Source of the DNA: Ectocarpus siliculosus
Lineage: Eukaryota; Sar; Phaeophyceae; Ectocarpales; Ectocarpaceae
Assembly (NCBI GenBank): GCA_000310025.1
Contig: FN649737.1
Coordinates: forward strand, 2,045,934 to 2,109,933
DNA: 64,000 nucleotides
Direction: 5' to 3'
Shown here piece by piece: positions 48,901-60,500 of this stretch (position 1 is its first letter; each line of letters begins with the position of its first letter). Position numbers and translations under genes: made by a program. The notes under the pieces are model-generated. The model saw only the letters and a list, made by a program, of their open reading frames with translations. It did not search any database and had not been told where the DNA came from.

Positions 48901-51307
48901 NNNNNNNNNNNNNNNNNNNNNNNNNNNNNNNNNNNNNNNNNNNNNNNNNNNNNNNNNNNNNNNNNNNNNNNTTTGGTGCTTTCACTTCCAGAGACAGTTG
49001 TAAGCACTTTGTAACTGTCTCGAGGATGCTTGACCATTTGAACACAACATGGTGCGATCATCCCCTCTGCGCGGAGTGAGGGTTCTCGACCCCGCACAAC
49101 GTGATCTACTCGACCACCATTATGGTTACCGCAAAAAAAAAACAGAGGTAAAAAAAAAAAAAACGGTAACCTGGTTGCCGAGTTCACGAAGTGAATTGGC
49201 TTGTTTTACAACGTCGTTGCCAAGCGACGAAAACCCAACCCTGTAGGGGGGGGGAGGTCGGGGGCGGAGGGTTCGGACTGAGCGGTGCAGCCTCTGGAGT
49301 CACCCATGTTGCGAAGAGAGAATAATAGCATTTCGCTATTTTAGTGTTTTTTGCCCCATTGTCTGTCCCACAAGGTAATGAAGCAATCTCCGTGTTGCCA
49401 AGGGAGAGCTATATTCTTGTCTTTCGCTATTTTAGTGTTTTTTGCCCCATTGTCTGTCCCACAAGGTTAATGAAGCAATCTCCGCCTGACAAGGACAAAA
49501 AAATACGAGAAATGCTTCCTCTACAGTAGGGCGTGCGAATTTTCTGGTGTTGGCTTCCTGTGGTTTTCGTGCCCTTGTCGTTTGCCGCGAGCGTCGACCG
49601 AACCATCGGGTAGAAAGGTTGTCGTCGGTTTCAGCTGGAACATGGAACATGACCCTTGTGTCATGGGTGCGGGGGACCCCCCCGGGTGGGTTAGGGGGTG
49701 GTAGGAAACACGTAGACTGCTCCAGCGTTAAGACAGAGGTGGTCAGTAGATTTTCTCCGTTACTGACTTGTTGCTGTTTTTGGTGTCTCTCACAATCGCT
49801 TTGATGTTCGGTTGCGAGTTCTTCTTTTAAGAGTGTCGGCTCTCGAGCCTTGACGGCCTCCCTACGGCCGGCAATTATTTTATTATTTTTTTCCGTTGCT
49901 CCATCGCCTACATTGAAGAAAGTCATCCCATCCTGCCATGTATATCTGACTCTTTGCCTCGCACTTTTTTGTTTGTACTCCAAGCGAGTGGTTGGCCTAC
50001 TACGCGGCACCACGTGCTCCCCGCCTCACCGTGTGCTCTCTCCTTCGGTGCTGCTCCTGCCAAACTCAGTCACACGAACTTAACCTATGGCCAAGTACGT
50101 CCTCCTTACTGCCCCCCCCCCCCCCGGCCCCTCTTCTCTTCCTGCACCCCAAACTCGCGTGCGCGCGCCGTTTTGAATCCCCTATCCCGCTGCCACCCAC
50201 CCACCCACGCCCACCCTCAGGGAGAGGTGGAGAACATGGTGGACACGTACATGCGAAGGGGCATGTCCCGGGAGGACGCCCAGGAGGTCTCGGCGAGGCT
50301 CTCCAAGTACGACGACTGCTTCGTGGACGCGGTGATGGTGGCGGAGGGGGTGGGGTCCTCCATGTTCGCGTCGCCCCCGCTGGACGAGGCCGGGTCCATC
50401 CGCGAGGGCCTCGTGACCTTCGGGTCGTTCGCCCTCTCCGGCATCGTGCCTCTGCTGTCGTACGCGCTGTCTCCCCTGATCTCGGCGAGCGGCAGCAGCG
50501 GGCAACCAGTGTCTCAGGGGGTGCTGTTCTTGTGGGCCTGCCTCCTGACCGCGGCCGCCCTCTTCTCGATTGGGGTCGTGAAGGTGCGTGTGTGTTTGTG
50601 TGTGTGCTTCTTTTCTTCATCGACCGGGCGAACAGGGGTGACCAAATACGGAAATACATCAGTCTCCGTCCAGGTGAAACTGGTTTGTGTGAGTGCTTGC
50701 ATCGACCACGCTCACCGTGTGACGAATGATCGGAAGTGTGCGTTGGTCTTTCATTAGATTTTTTTTTGCGCATTCCGGCTGACAGGGTCTCCCACTAAGC
50801 GTCGTGTGCGCATGAGCTTGGATCGCTCGCGTCGTTCCTACTGCTGTTGTCGCCCTCCTACCGTTTAGGTTGTTTCGGCCGCCCCTGATAGTTTCGGCCT
50901 CTGTCCAGGTTCTCACTCTCCTTCATTGCGCTTCAAGGCGAAGGCGTACCCACGCATAGCGCTATCGCGTGCTTGTTATCCTGTTTACCGCGGCATGGAG
51001 TTATTTTCCGACAGCGGTCAGTCGAAATGTTTTGGAAGTTTTTCCCACGTTGGTCGCGTGGTTCCGTACTGCGAAAACGTACAAGTAGATACCTATTGTT
51101 GCACAGCGCACGTATCTCTCCTGTTCGTGTCACTATCGAACGTAATCGTTTTTCTCTCGTGTTGTTTTTCCCTTTCGGCAGTCGACTTTCGTTTCGCGCT
51201 CCTGGTTCGGATCCGGGATGGAAACACTGGTTCTCGGGGGGTGCTGCGCGGGGCTGGCGTACGAGATTGGCGCGGCCGTGTCTAGCTGTGTGGCGGGTAT
51301 GTCGTGA
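45950..51307 (+). CDS. Vacuolar iron transporter family protein (VIT/CCC1)
   Basis: Exons: 45950-46080 (ATG in a CACCACCATG context), 47749-47870, 48303-48466, 50221-50583, 51182-51307 (stop), 301 aa, close to the usual length for the family. Family features: WKAAVFGALDGVLTSFAVVAG (first membrane helix), VADGLSMGLGEYLSSKA (second), then an acidic cytosolic stretch ERKREEWELANHRE and GEVENM expected to bind metal, and three C-terminal hydrophobic segments (about residues 190-215, 225-255, 275-298). VIT proteins exchange Fe2+ (and Mn2+) for protons to load the vacuole. The N-terminal 55 residues are polar and acidic and form a soluble tail. The first donor is GTTCGT, a weak but usable site. Intron 3 contains a SINE interrupted by the second scaffold gap. 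Confidence 0.92.
46660..46789 (+). mobile_element. tRNA-derived SINE (family A) with 15-bp target-site duplication
   Basis: The direct repeats GTGCCGAAACATGGG at 46660-46674 and 46775-46789 flank a 100-bp element (46675-46774). The element has a tRNA-like order: A-box-like TGCCGTAGTCGTTAGAC, a CATTGACCTCGCATC segment like a D/anticodon region, and a B-box-like GGGTTCTCACCGGACC. The long duplication is the mark of target-primed retroposition. It lies in VIT intron 1. Confidence 0.75.
47880..47990 (+). repeat. Intronic repeat R2 at the VIT intron 2 donor
   Basis: Begins about 10 nt inside the 5' splice site (47871) with a (GT)n run, then GCATCGACCTCGCTAACCG, CTGACCAATGAAGAAGACGC and CAGTCTCACTGCGGTTGAAG. 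A second partial copy (CGACCGCGCTAACCGGCTGA) follows at 48069. Confidence 0.75.
48490..48600 (+). repeat. Intronic repeat R2 at the VIT intron 3 donor
   Basis: GTGTCTTTGTGTGTGTCTTT, GCATCGACCGCGCTAGC, GCTGACCAATGAAAAGACG, CCGTCTCAGTGCGTCTGAAG, starting about 25 nt inside the donor at 48467, in sense orientation. Confidence 0.75.
48655..49245 (+). mobile_element. tRNA-derived SINE (family A), long copy broken by gap 2
   Basis: The part right of the gap matches the tail of the copies at 57321 and 58669 in reverse (GAGACAGTTGTAAGCAC, GTGATCTACTCGACCACC, GGTTACCGC, A-run, CGGTAACCTGGTTGCCGAG). The part left of the gap (48655-48871) matches the element body only if many inserted G, C and T bases are allowed, which points to low-quality sequence. 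Confidence 0.7.
48872..48971. other. 100-N scaffold gap 2
   Basis: Exactly 100 Ns inside a SINE copy in VIT intron 3. The preceding 200 bp are full of homopolymer expansions, as at the end of a poor read. Confidence 0.95.
49331..49486. repeat. Tandem duplication, about 93-bp period
   Basis: The block CGCTATTTTAGTGTTTTTTG, GCCCCATTGTCTGTCCCACA, AGG(T)TAATGAAGCAATCTCCG occurs twice (from 49331 and from 49424). The two copies are almost identical, so the duplication is recent. It is located in VIT intron 3. Confidence 0.85.
50590..50740 (+). repeat. Intronic repeat R2 at the VIT intron 4 donor (two copies)
   Basis: The first copy starts within 10 nt of the donor at 50584: GTGTGTTTGTGTGTGTGC, CATCGACCGGGCGAAC, then CAGTCTCCGTCCAGGTGAA. 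A second, weaker copy (GCATCGACCACGCTCACC, GTGACGAATGA) follows at 50697. Both are in sense orientation. Confidence 0.65.
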
Positions 51308-54300
51308 CGGCAAAGAGGCTTGTGTGTAGGGGAAGGGGGGTGGTAGGGCAAAACACGCAGCGTGAGGAATAGTGCCTGTCGCAAGGACGTTGTTGATCGA
51401 GATATAGACACACGACGGAAGGAAAGGGGCGCGCGTGAAGGACAGACCGGGGAGCAGGGGGTTTGGGTTCCGAGAACATGAGAGCACTTGTATTTTATGT
51501 TTCCCGAGAGAATGTAACTTGCTTTACATCGTACCGTTGGATGGACGTAGTGGGTGTGTGTCAGAAGCGGGCTCGAGAGCGCAGTGGTGTTGGGGACGGG
51601 GGCGCGTCCTGGGGCAACATAATGGGGGGGGGGGGGGGGGTCCCGCATTCGAGCTTTTGTCGGTGGGGGGTGGTTTCGGGTTGACGCGACAAGTGTGTGT
51701 TGTGCGCGCAACTCGCGATTGGGTTCGGTTTTGTTTTTTCGGCCGGCGATTCTTGCTGTGCATACAACGATAGTTTGTTGGTTGGGGGAGCTGTCCGGGC
51801 GGTGCTGCTATGTTTTTGTTCCAGATTGTTTATTGTTGTGACATGTTTTTGTGCCTCGAGAAAGGTAACCCTTTAGTACGTACGCCATTGGTTTTGTCAC
51901 ATTTTTTTTTTTCGTCTCATGTGGTTTTTGTCCAGCCTTAGCCGTGTTTTTCTCCCTGGGGGGACTGCAAGGCACGAAGACTAATCATGGGCGGTGTTGG
52001 TGACTACACTGTCTGGGTTGTGTCGGCTGTGTTCAGGGCGGGGTAGGGACCCAAAGGGGCAGGGTAAATCAATATGGAACCCTCTGCCGTCGCCCTTTGG
52101 TTGTTTTAGCTTTTCGTTCGATGGCGGGTTAAACGTTTTTTTTCTTTTTATTCTTTTTGTTTTAGACGCATGCTGATTGGAGTATTTTGTTTTTGCTTGG
52201 GGTGTTTCTTGCAGGTGGTATGCGTAGGTGTCTTTAAATGTTGTGTTTGCGCTAGCTAGTTGTTTTGCATGGTTTTGCTTTACTAATAGACCACAACGTT
52301 GTTGGATGGTGCCGACTTGTCATCGATATGCATTTCTAGCCTTCCTGTCGATCATTTGCTATTTCTCTTTGGATGACGTTCTTCATTAATCCATGATCTT
52401 CCTGCAAGAACCATAGATTTTGTGTGGCCGTGTGGATATTGTCTCGAGGCACGACAAGCCATGCGAAACGTCCAAATCCAACCGACTTTTACATTATGCA
52501 AAGATGTGTAGCGTCAGCATCAGCAAGGTTTGCAATAATAGCAGGTGGGGATGGTTGGCGGATACATACATGTTGTGGTGTCGATCGCGACGCAGGCGTC
52601 CCGTGGTGCTTGAGACTACATACGACTCGCGAGCGCGACCATCGCGTCTTCCGTTTGTTCGGTTGCAACCGATCGAAGGAAAAGCACCGCAGGAGAGGGG
52701 CGGGAGGGAGAGGAACCCTTCTGTGTGACCACGGATTGGAGCTCTGTGTGACCGCGGGTTGGAGCCAGCTCCTGGCAGAAAAGCTGTGTGTGGTGTCAGC
52801 GCTGATTAAAAAAGTGATGACCTAATAATACCATTTATCTGCTCCGTAGTTTTGACGAATGACTTCGGCGACGAAAGCGGATGTCTGTGTTGGGAGTCGT
52901 TTCGTAGCGGTCCAGGATGGTTGAGCGTTGTTGGTAGTGATCGATGCGGAACGGGGCAAGAGAAAGCTGTTGTTGTTGTTGCACGAGATCACATGCAACC
53001 CCTGCGTGTATGCCACTCGCCCGTTTATCTTTAAACGAGCGTTGCCACAGAGGGCTTGTTGGTGCCTGTCGGGGCAGTTCATTTTTTTTTCTTCTTTGAT
53101 ATAAAACAACAAGGACTTCAACACATCCCTTTCGACTGTGGTATTTTCTCGAACGAGTAATGGTCCTTCTGTGAAAGGTCATGTATTATTTCTAACAAAA
53201 CTCCCGTATTCCTTTTTCAGAGTCCGCTCTTTTTTCCCTGTTGAAGGCAATAGTTCATTCCTTCTGTTGGGGGGACGAAGAGGACCTACCGCCAGTTCGA
53301 TTTCCGGACAAACCAATTGAATTTCCCCGCTTTCACGTTCTATTCTTGCAATCTTCAATTTTGTTCACTCTGCCAAGATCGGCTGCTAACCACTGTGTAG
53401 TCCACCGGCCTGCTCGACGAACCGATCAAGCTGTTCCGTCTGTTAAGTACAAGAAGGGAAATGGTAGGAGGGTATTTGTGTGCTGTTTGGCACTGAAGTC
53501 CCGCCGTGCGCCAACAGTTTGTTGTGCATGAAGGGTGAGGGCCGCGAGACCTTCGTGGGGTGACATGCGTAAGAGCGTTCATGACAAGGGGAGTGGGTGA
53601 TGTCCCGCTGTGGCATGTGGCTTCTTAGCACCGGACAATGACTGTGGCAACTTCGGCTACGGAGTGTATCGGCCTGTTAGTAGTGCTGCAAGAACCACCG
53701 CGCTCTGCGCCATATGCTTAATGCAAACACGCATCGTCGCCGGTGGGGCGGGATTCATTCATAACCTTTTCTCGGAGCGTATAGATCTAGACTAAAGTGA
53801 ATATTCTGCATCGCAATAATACCTTCACATCTTCACCGCCGTGCAGGTGCGTTCGCACGCCGGCACGTACGTACGCTGCTTGTACCTAACACATGTACAT
53901 ATATAGCTCCCGTATCGTCTCTGGAGATCTTGCCGAGAATCATGGGTTGGTTGTTGTCTTCATCGTTTCCCACATCCAAAATCGACCCTTTCAAAGGTCC
54001 AATTGATGATAATACTCCACATGCGGCTAGATCTCTCACTACAGCTCTATAACCTACAGTATATATGGCAGTAGCATCGGTGAAGAGTTCCTCCGCGATT
54101 CACAACAACCAAGCGTTTTGATTGGCTGAAAAATGAGGTGTGTCATCCATATCTCTCCCCCGCCCTCTCCCTCTACCGCTCGCTCCCTTCCTCGCTCGCT
54201 CCCTCTTCTCCTTTCACGCGCACATAGACAAGACACCATCCTTTCATGCCGAGACGCGCGTCGACGAGTCTGATAACTTTTCGTTCACGACCTTTGAAGA

Positions 54301-54532
54301 TTTCCGTGCAGAACGCGCTGCTTACAGGACAGCAGGCCAACACGAGGACCCGCAAACAGAGCGCTTGAGCGGATAGAAGGCGTGCGTGGGAGACACGCCA
54401 CACACGGCACACAGGGTAGGGTATTTCAGGAAAGAGCCAGCTAACAACGTGTAGATTGTCCGCGGCGTCAGCAAGAGGATCCTCAGCGAGAGAGAGAGGG
54501 GAAGGCATTTACAACCTCCGCTTTGAGCAGCC
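51308..54532. other. Intergenic region between VIT and DGAT2
   Basis: About 3.2 kb with no recognisable coding exon. It is GT-rich near 51480-52300. It contains repeat R1 copy 3 at 53110-53195 and a short repeat near 52690-52745 that also occurs near 17950 (AACCCTTCTGTGTGACCACG). The right end should carry the DGAT2 promoter and a pyrimidine-rich 5' UTR (54140-54215). Confidence 0.5.
53110..53195 (+). repeat. Dispersed repeat R1, copy 3
   Basis: AGGACTTCAACACATCCC, TTTCGACTGTGG, TCTCGAACGAGTAATGG, CCTTCTGTG. The first 60 bp align well with the copy at 8244. Confidence 0.5.
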
Positions 54533-57500
54533 ATGGGAGAGCAGGAAATTTGGGACGAACGTTCGAAGACGGAGCAGGAGGATCCTGCCCTGCTGAATTC
54601 ATGTGCGAAACATGATGATGACGATGCTACCGGTGGTTCGAGCAGCAGCTCGGAGTCTCGCCGGCAAGCGATAGATAACAGCGAGTTTCCGATCTGCTCC
54701 AACTGCCAGCTGCGTCATCCCGGCGACAGCAAGGGCTCGTTCTGCACGGAGGGGAAGCAGGGGCCGCTGGAAACCCTGTTCGCGATGGTAACGTTGGGCT
54801 TGGTAAGTCATCTGGCAGGGTGGCAGCAGGGTGGCAGCTATCTGATCGTGTTATCGCGAAGTAGTGTATCCGACTAACAAACGATTGAGAGCCCCAGCAG
54901 ATTGTACCGGCAGAAGTCCTTGTGTAGCTGTTCGTTGTAGGCAGGAGATGGCGACACGAAGAGGTCACTATACACTCACTCCCGTATCGCACACCGTGTC
55001 TGTTGGAACGTCTACTTTTATTGTGTTTATTTAGTCTACTGCTGTCTACTGGTGGAACCTAGTAGTCTACCTGTGTCAAGTACAAAATTTCGTTAGACAT
55101 CCGCGCTTGATCCGAACAGCCTACGCCCAAAACAGCCCAACAGCCCAACAGGAGCACGAATTCGGGGCCAGTAGGTGCTGCGCGTGTGGATCATACGCTA
55201 CTACTTTTGTGTGTAGGTGCTGCGCGTGTGGATCATACGCTACTATTTTTGCGTGCAGTGCACATAATATGCAGCGTTCTGTGCAACGTACGATTTTAGT
55301 AGTTCGCCCCGCCTCTGACTTTCGTTGCCGACGATGAGCGAGAGTGGATGGATTTCGACTGCAAACCAGATTCTTGGAGAAAAAAACACAGACAGGTACA
55401 TATCTTTGTCTAGACTTAGTCTACACTGCTGAGACACCCTGGTACGGTACAAAACGTAGACTGTTTGTCTACGGCCGTGTCCCTGTGAGCAAGGACTTGA
55501 AGTCTAAAGATTAACCTTACAAGCGATCTTGGAGTACGAAAATATTTTAAGATGTTTTTTTGGGCGCTCATCATGTACACGGCCAACACGGCCGGATTAA
55601 ATACAATATGAACAGCAACACCAAGACATACCAGTATTGGTATTGATGACGACGATGAACGGACCATGTAGACTACCTTTAGACACAACATTGATGCACA
55701 GAGGAGCCTCGAATTCATGTATCTCTGGCGATACCAGAGTCAGTCGCACGTAGTCTACAGTCTTGTAGGTGTTGCCTCTGCGGCCTCTCGAAGACATGCA
55801 GAATGTATGTTGCGCTTTGGTTTCGCAGAAAAAGATAACTCATTGTCCACCGTGATGTCTCTCTCGTGTTTGGGGTGGCGAGTATCTGACAACAGTGCAA
55901 GGACACACAGCCTTTCGTCCTGGAATGGACGGGTGGGGATTTTGGGTGGGAACAAGTCGAACCAAATGAAACACAGACGGTGCGGACAGCAATCGCTCGT
56001 GTTATGTACTTACTGCTTGCTGTATGCTAGGGTGGTGTCGGGGAAAATATTTCAAAATTTGTATGAGGCATGTATTTTTGCGCGAAAGGGAACATACATT
56101 CATTCGCCTGCCCGTTTGTCGGCGTGGCTGTTTTTTATTCTCATGTCCCCAGGTGTGCGGCTGGTGCTACTTGTTTGTGATCACGTTGGTACTGCTCGCC
56201 CTGCATGCCCTCGTCTTTAAGTCCGTCTACACGCTTGCGGCGGTGTCGCTCCTGCTCGGCAACTTCCTGTGGTGGTGAGCACAATAACATTCCAAGTACT
56301 ATCTGCAAGGACTCACGACGACAGCTACACCGTTTGGTATTTTGTGTTTTCGGAGTCTTCTGCTTTGTTTCGACCGACGATGTGCATCTGCTCGTCGTTT
56401 GATAAACAACACGTTGTTGTTTCGCATTGCTGAATCAAAACGACGTGTCCATATGATAAAAAACATGTGGTGTCCCATGGCCGCACCCCGAAACGACCCG
56501 CTATTCGGATGATTCACGGTGGTAGTGTTCGAAAAGTGCTCTTCGACACGACATCGGGTGTGTGCTACAAGTTCGTACTCACTGGCTTGATGTACGGTTT
56601 TGTTGAACAGGCCGGTGAACAACACCTGCTATCCTTACGAGGCATTCTGCAACTCATGGCTGTTCGCGGTGTGGCGGAGGTATTTCAGGTGCGGGACGAG
56701 GATCGCAGGGCACGTCGCTAAGATTTGCAGTAAAATTTCGTTGCTGGGGGGGAGGCATGGAATGCTATGCTAACGTGGGGCTCGTTAGTTGTCCGAAGAA
56801 TCTTGCGTACAGCGTCTGGCGATCGATTCAAGCAAAGAGATCGCTAAGCATTGAACAAACTATAAATGCTCTTGTTGGCATGCGTCACCCACCAAACGAC
56901 CTTTCGGCACTTAACGACCCCCTGTTTTCAGGTGGCAGTGCGTTCTCGAAGAGCCCCTGGATCCGGACAAGCGCTACATGTTTGCCGAAATGCCGCACGG
57001 AGTCATGGTGAGATATTGGTACATTCTCCGTTTTTCGCCTTGTACGCGGTGATAGTCAAAAGGTCCCCTTCCACGGTACAGGAAACATTTTTCGCGACCT
57101 CTCTTCGGCCTTCAGCATTCCAGCGGCACCCTGAATAGGTGGCTGTGATTATACTACCGACGCTGTTTTTGAGGTTTTGTCCGTCCTCATACGGAGTGTT
57201 GGAGAAACTCAAGCTCCAGGATGGGGGGGTGGGAGAGCTTCCAACTTCGTTGGATACTCTCTCGACTCTCGTTGTTCTGCAAGCTGGAACTATTGCACCC
57301 CCCCCCTCACCCCCCCACTCGGTGTTTGCCATCGGGGTTGGGTTTTCGTCGCTTGGCAACGACGTTGTAAAACATGCCAATTCACTTCGTGCACTCGGCA
57401 ACCAGGTTACCGTTTTTTTTTTTTTACCTCGTTTTTTTTTTTTTTGGCGGTAACCATAATGGGGGTCCAGTAAATCACGTTGTGCGGGGTCGAAAAAGCT

Positions 57501-60500
57501 CACTCCGCGCAACGGGGGATGATCCCACCACGTTGTGTTAAAATGGTCAAGCTTCCTCGAGACAGTTACACAGTGCTTACAACTGTCTCTGAAAGTGAAA
57601 GCACCAGAAAAAAAATCAAGTCATACGTAGCTGTCATCCGTACGCAAGGAAATAAGCACAAGATGCCGAACACCCTTAGCAGGATGCAGCTCACCCTTCA
57701 TGCGACTCGCCAAAAACCTCACGGCGCTTCGCGCTTGGTGATGTGAGAGCCTGGTCCGGTGAGAACCCGGCGTGCTCCGTCCCGGCTTTGTAGGGATGCG
57801 AGGTCAATGGTCTAACGACTACGGCATGCACGACTAGGAGTACCCCCCCCCCCCCCTCACCCCCACGCGCGCAATTGGTCAGGCCACTGCTCAGTTCTGT
57901 GAAGAAACTCAGCATGCCGAAAGGGCTCAGCAAAATATGTAGCTCACTATCCCGTGCGACCAACCTCCCCTCTCCTCTTACACCGCCCTCCTCTGAAAAA
58001 CACAGCCGTTGGGTCAGCTTTTGAGCTGCAGCATTGTGCGCCACGTGTTCCCCGGGGTCAAGAACATCTCCGGGGTCGCCGCAGACGCTGTCTTGCGCAC
58101 CCCTGGGATTCGTCTCCTGTACTCGTGGATGGGCATCCGCAAGGCCGGCCGCAAGAGCATCCTCGACATGTTCGAGGAAGACATCAACGTGAGCAGACAA
58201 AGAGAAGAGGCGACCGCATAGTTGGGGACAAGGGTTGCAAATGAGGGAAGAGGTACCGCGGTACGTAGTCGTCATGCGTGACGGCAGTACTAGTGTGGCC
58301 TTGCAGCCCATCACAGTGTTCACGAAGTCGTGAGAGATTATGCCGGCCAGGTCGTTAAGACGCGAGGCGCTCGGGTTGCCCTACCATGCCTAAATTGAGC
58401 GAAAGGTAGAAGAATGTCCTGCACGACTTGGACCTGAATGAGACTTGGCAAGAAAACAGGCGAAAACGGTAGACCTCGGCATGGTCGACGAGCTCTCGGG
58501 ATCACGTGTGTGCTGGGAGAATACAGACGATCACGAACCAATGACTAGTCTTACATCGGTGTATCATCCTTGTTTTTTACCGCCCCTCCCCGCCGCCCCC
58601 TCGATGTTTGCCATCGGGGTTGGGTTTTCGACGCTTGGCAACGAAGTTGTAAAACAAGTCTCCCCCCCGGTGTTTGCCATCGGGGTTGGGTTTTCGTCGC
58701 TTGGCAGCGATGTTGTGAAACAAGCCGATCACTTCGTGAACTCGGCAACCAGGTTACCGCTTTTGTTTTGTCTTTTTTTTTTTTTTTGGCGGTAACCATA
58801 ATGGTGGTCGAGTAGATCACGTTGTGCGGGGTCGAGAACGCTCACTCCGCGCAACGGGGGATAATCGCACCACGTTGGGTTCAAATGGTCCGCACTCTCG
58901 AGACAGTTACAAAGTGCTTACAACTGCCTATGGAAGCGCAAGCACCAGAAAATAAATTAAGTCATACGCAGCTGTCATCCGTGCGCAAGGAAGTAAGCAC
59001 AAGATGCCGAACACCCTTAGCAGGATGCAGCTCACCCTTCATGCGACTCGCCGAATACCTCACGGCGCTTCGCGCTTGGTGATGTGAGAGCTTGGTCCGG
59101 TGAGAACCCGGCATGCTCCGTCCCGGCTTTGTAGGGATGCGAGGTCAATGGTCTAACGACTACCGCATGCACGACTATGATTACACTCCCCCCCCCCCCC
59201 GCCGGCCCTTTCCCCCCGTTTACTTCCTGTTGCCTCTTTTCTGGTCCAAATGACCAATCTACGCGCCGACGAACTTTGCAACAGGTCGCGGTGGTTGTCG
59301 GAGGAATCGCAGAGATGTTCATGGTCTCCAACCACACTGAAAAGCTGTACCTGAAGAAGCGCAAGAACTTCACAAAGATCTCCATCGAGGTACCGTTAGC
59401 ACAAATCTGCATCTTTGCAAACTTGAAGAGCCCGGCTGTTGTCCCTGCGTGTGTTTGGGATTGCCGTCAGGGCCGCAGTTGTTGTTATTGGGGAGCTGAC
59501 TAAGACCATCTACTATCGATAAATGGCCAGCTGACTAAATCTGCGAGGTTGGTGTCTCGTTAACATCACGTGTTGTTCCGAGCAGGCCGGGGCAGATATC
59601 GTCCCCGTGTACTTCTTCGGCAACTCTCTCTTGCATGGACTTGTTGGTGGGGAGGGCGCGGACAACTGTCTTTGCAGGCTGTCTCGGAAGGTATGTAGGC
59701 GGCGCAGCAGAGGGGGGGAAATGTGTATGCAACCCGACAAAAACTTTTGATACACCAAATCTTCAGGAGTACCAACATCTATCAGACATTCTGACCGACC
59801 TGCCAGCACGATACACACTTGGATCTCTTTCATCTGGACTGATTTCAATCACTTTTTGAGATTGCAGTTTTGCAGTTTCCTGCTGAAGACAGGATGTTAC
59901 GCCATTGTTTTCAACTTTGTGAGCATCTGCGTATGGATATGCGTTGCTCTTGATCCTCAACATTTTCAAGAGTTCGAAGATTGACGTTGATGGAAGAAGC
60001 ACTCACTAGTAATACCTATTCGATAAAGGTACACCTATAGTCCAGCTCATCGAATAAATGATATGCTCTGAGCTCGTTAGCACCCGGCTGGATCACTGGG
60101 GTTGCGGCTCTAATATCTGGGATTAAGAGTAGGGATCTCCGGGGACGGACCCCTCGCCAGTCTTCTGATGGTTCTAGGTGCACTTTTTTGGGATAGAAAA
60201 GTGATCCAGCAGGTATTCGAACTCGTGCGGGAAAAGATCCCAGTGACCAGCCGGGTGGCTACGAGCCGAGAGTATATCTTTTGTTAGAATGGCTTACCCA
60301 TTAGACTACTCAGTCAGCGCTGGTCTAATGGTGAAATTTTATCTAACAATGCCCTTGGGACTCAGGGCGGCTTCACTCCGGCACGAGGTTTTCACTGTTT
60401 CCGCGTCTTGCCGCATGTCGAAAAACAACCAGACTGTAGGCAAAATCTTGGGTTTATCACTTTTTCCTCCCCAGCAATAGCGTGTCGATTTGTTCGAGAT

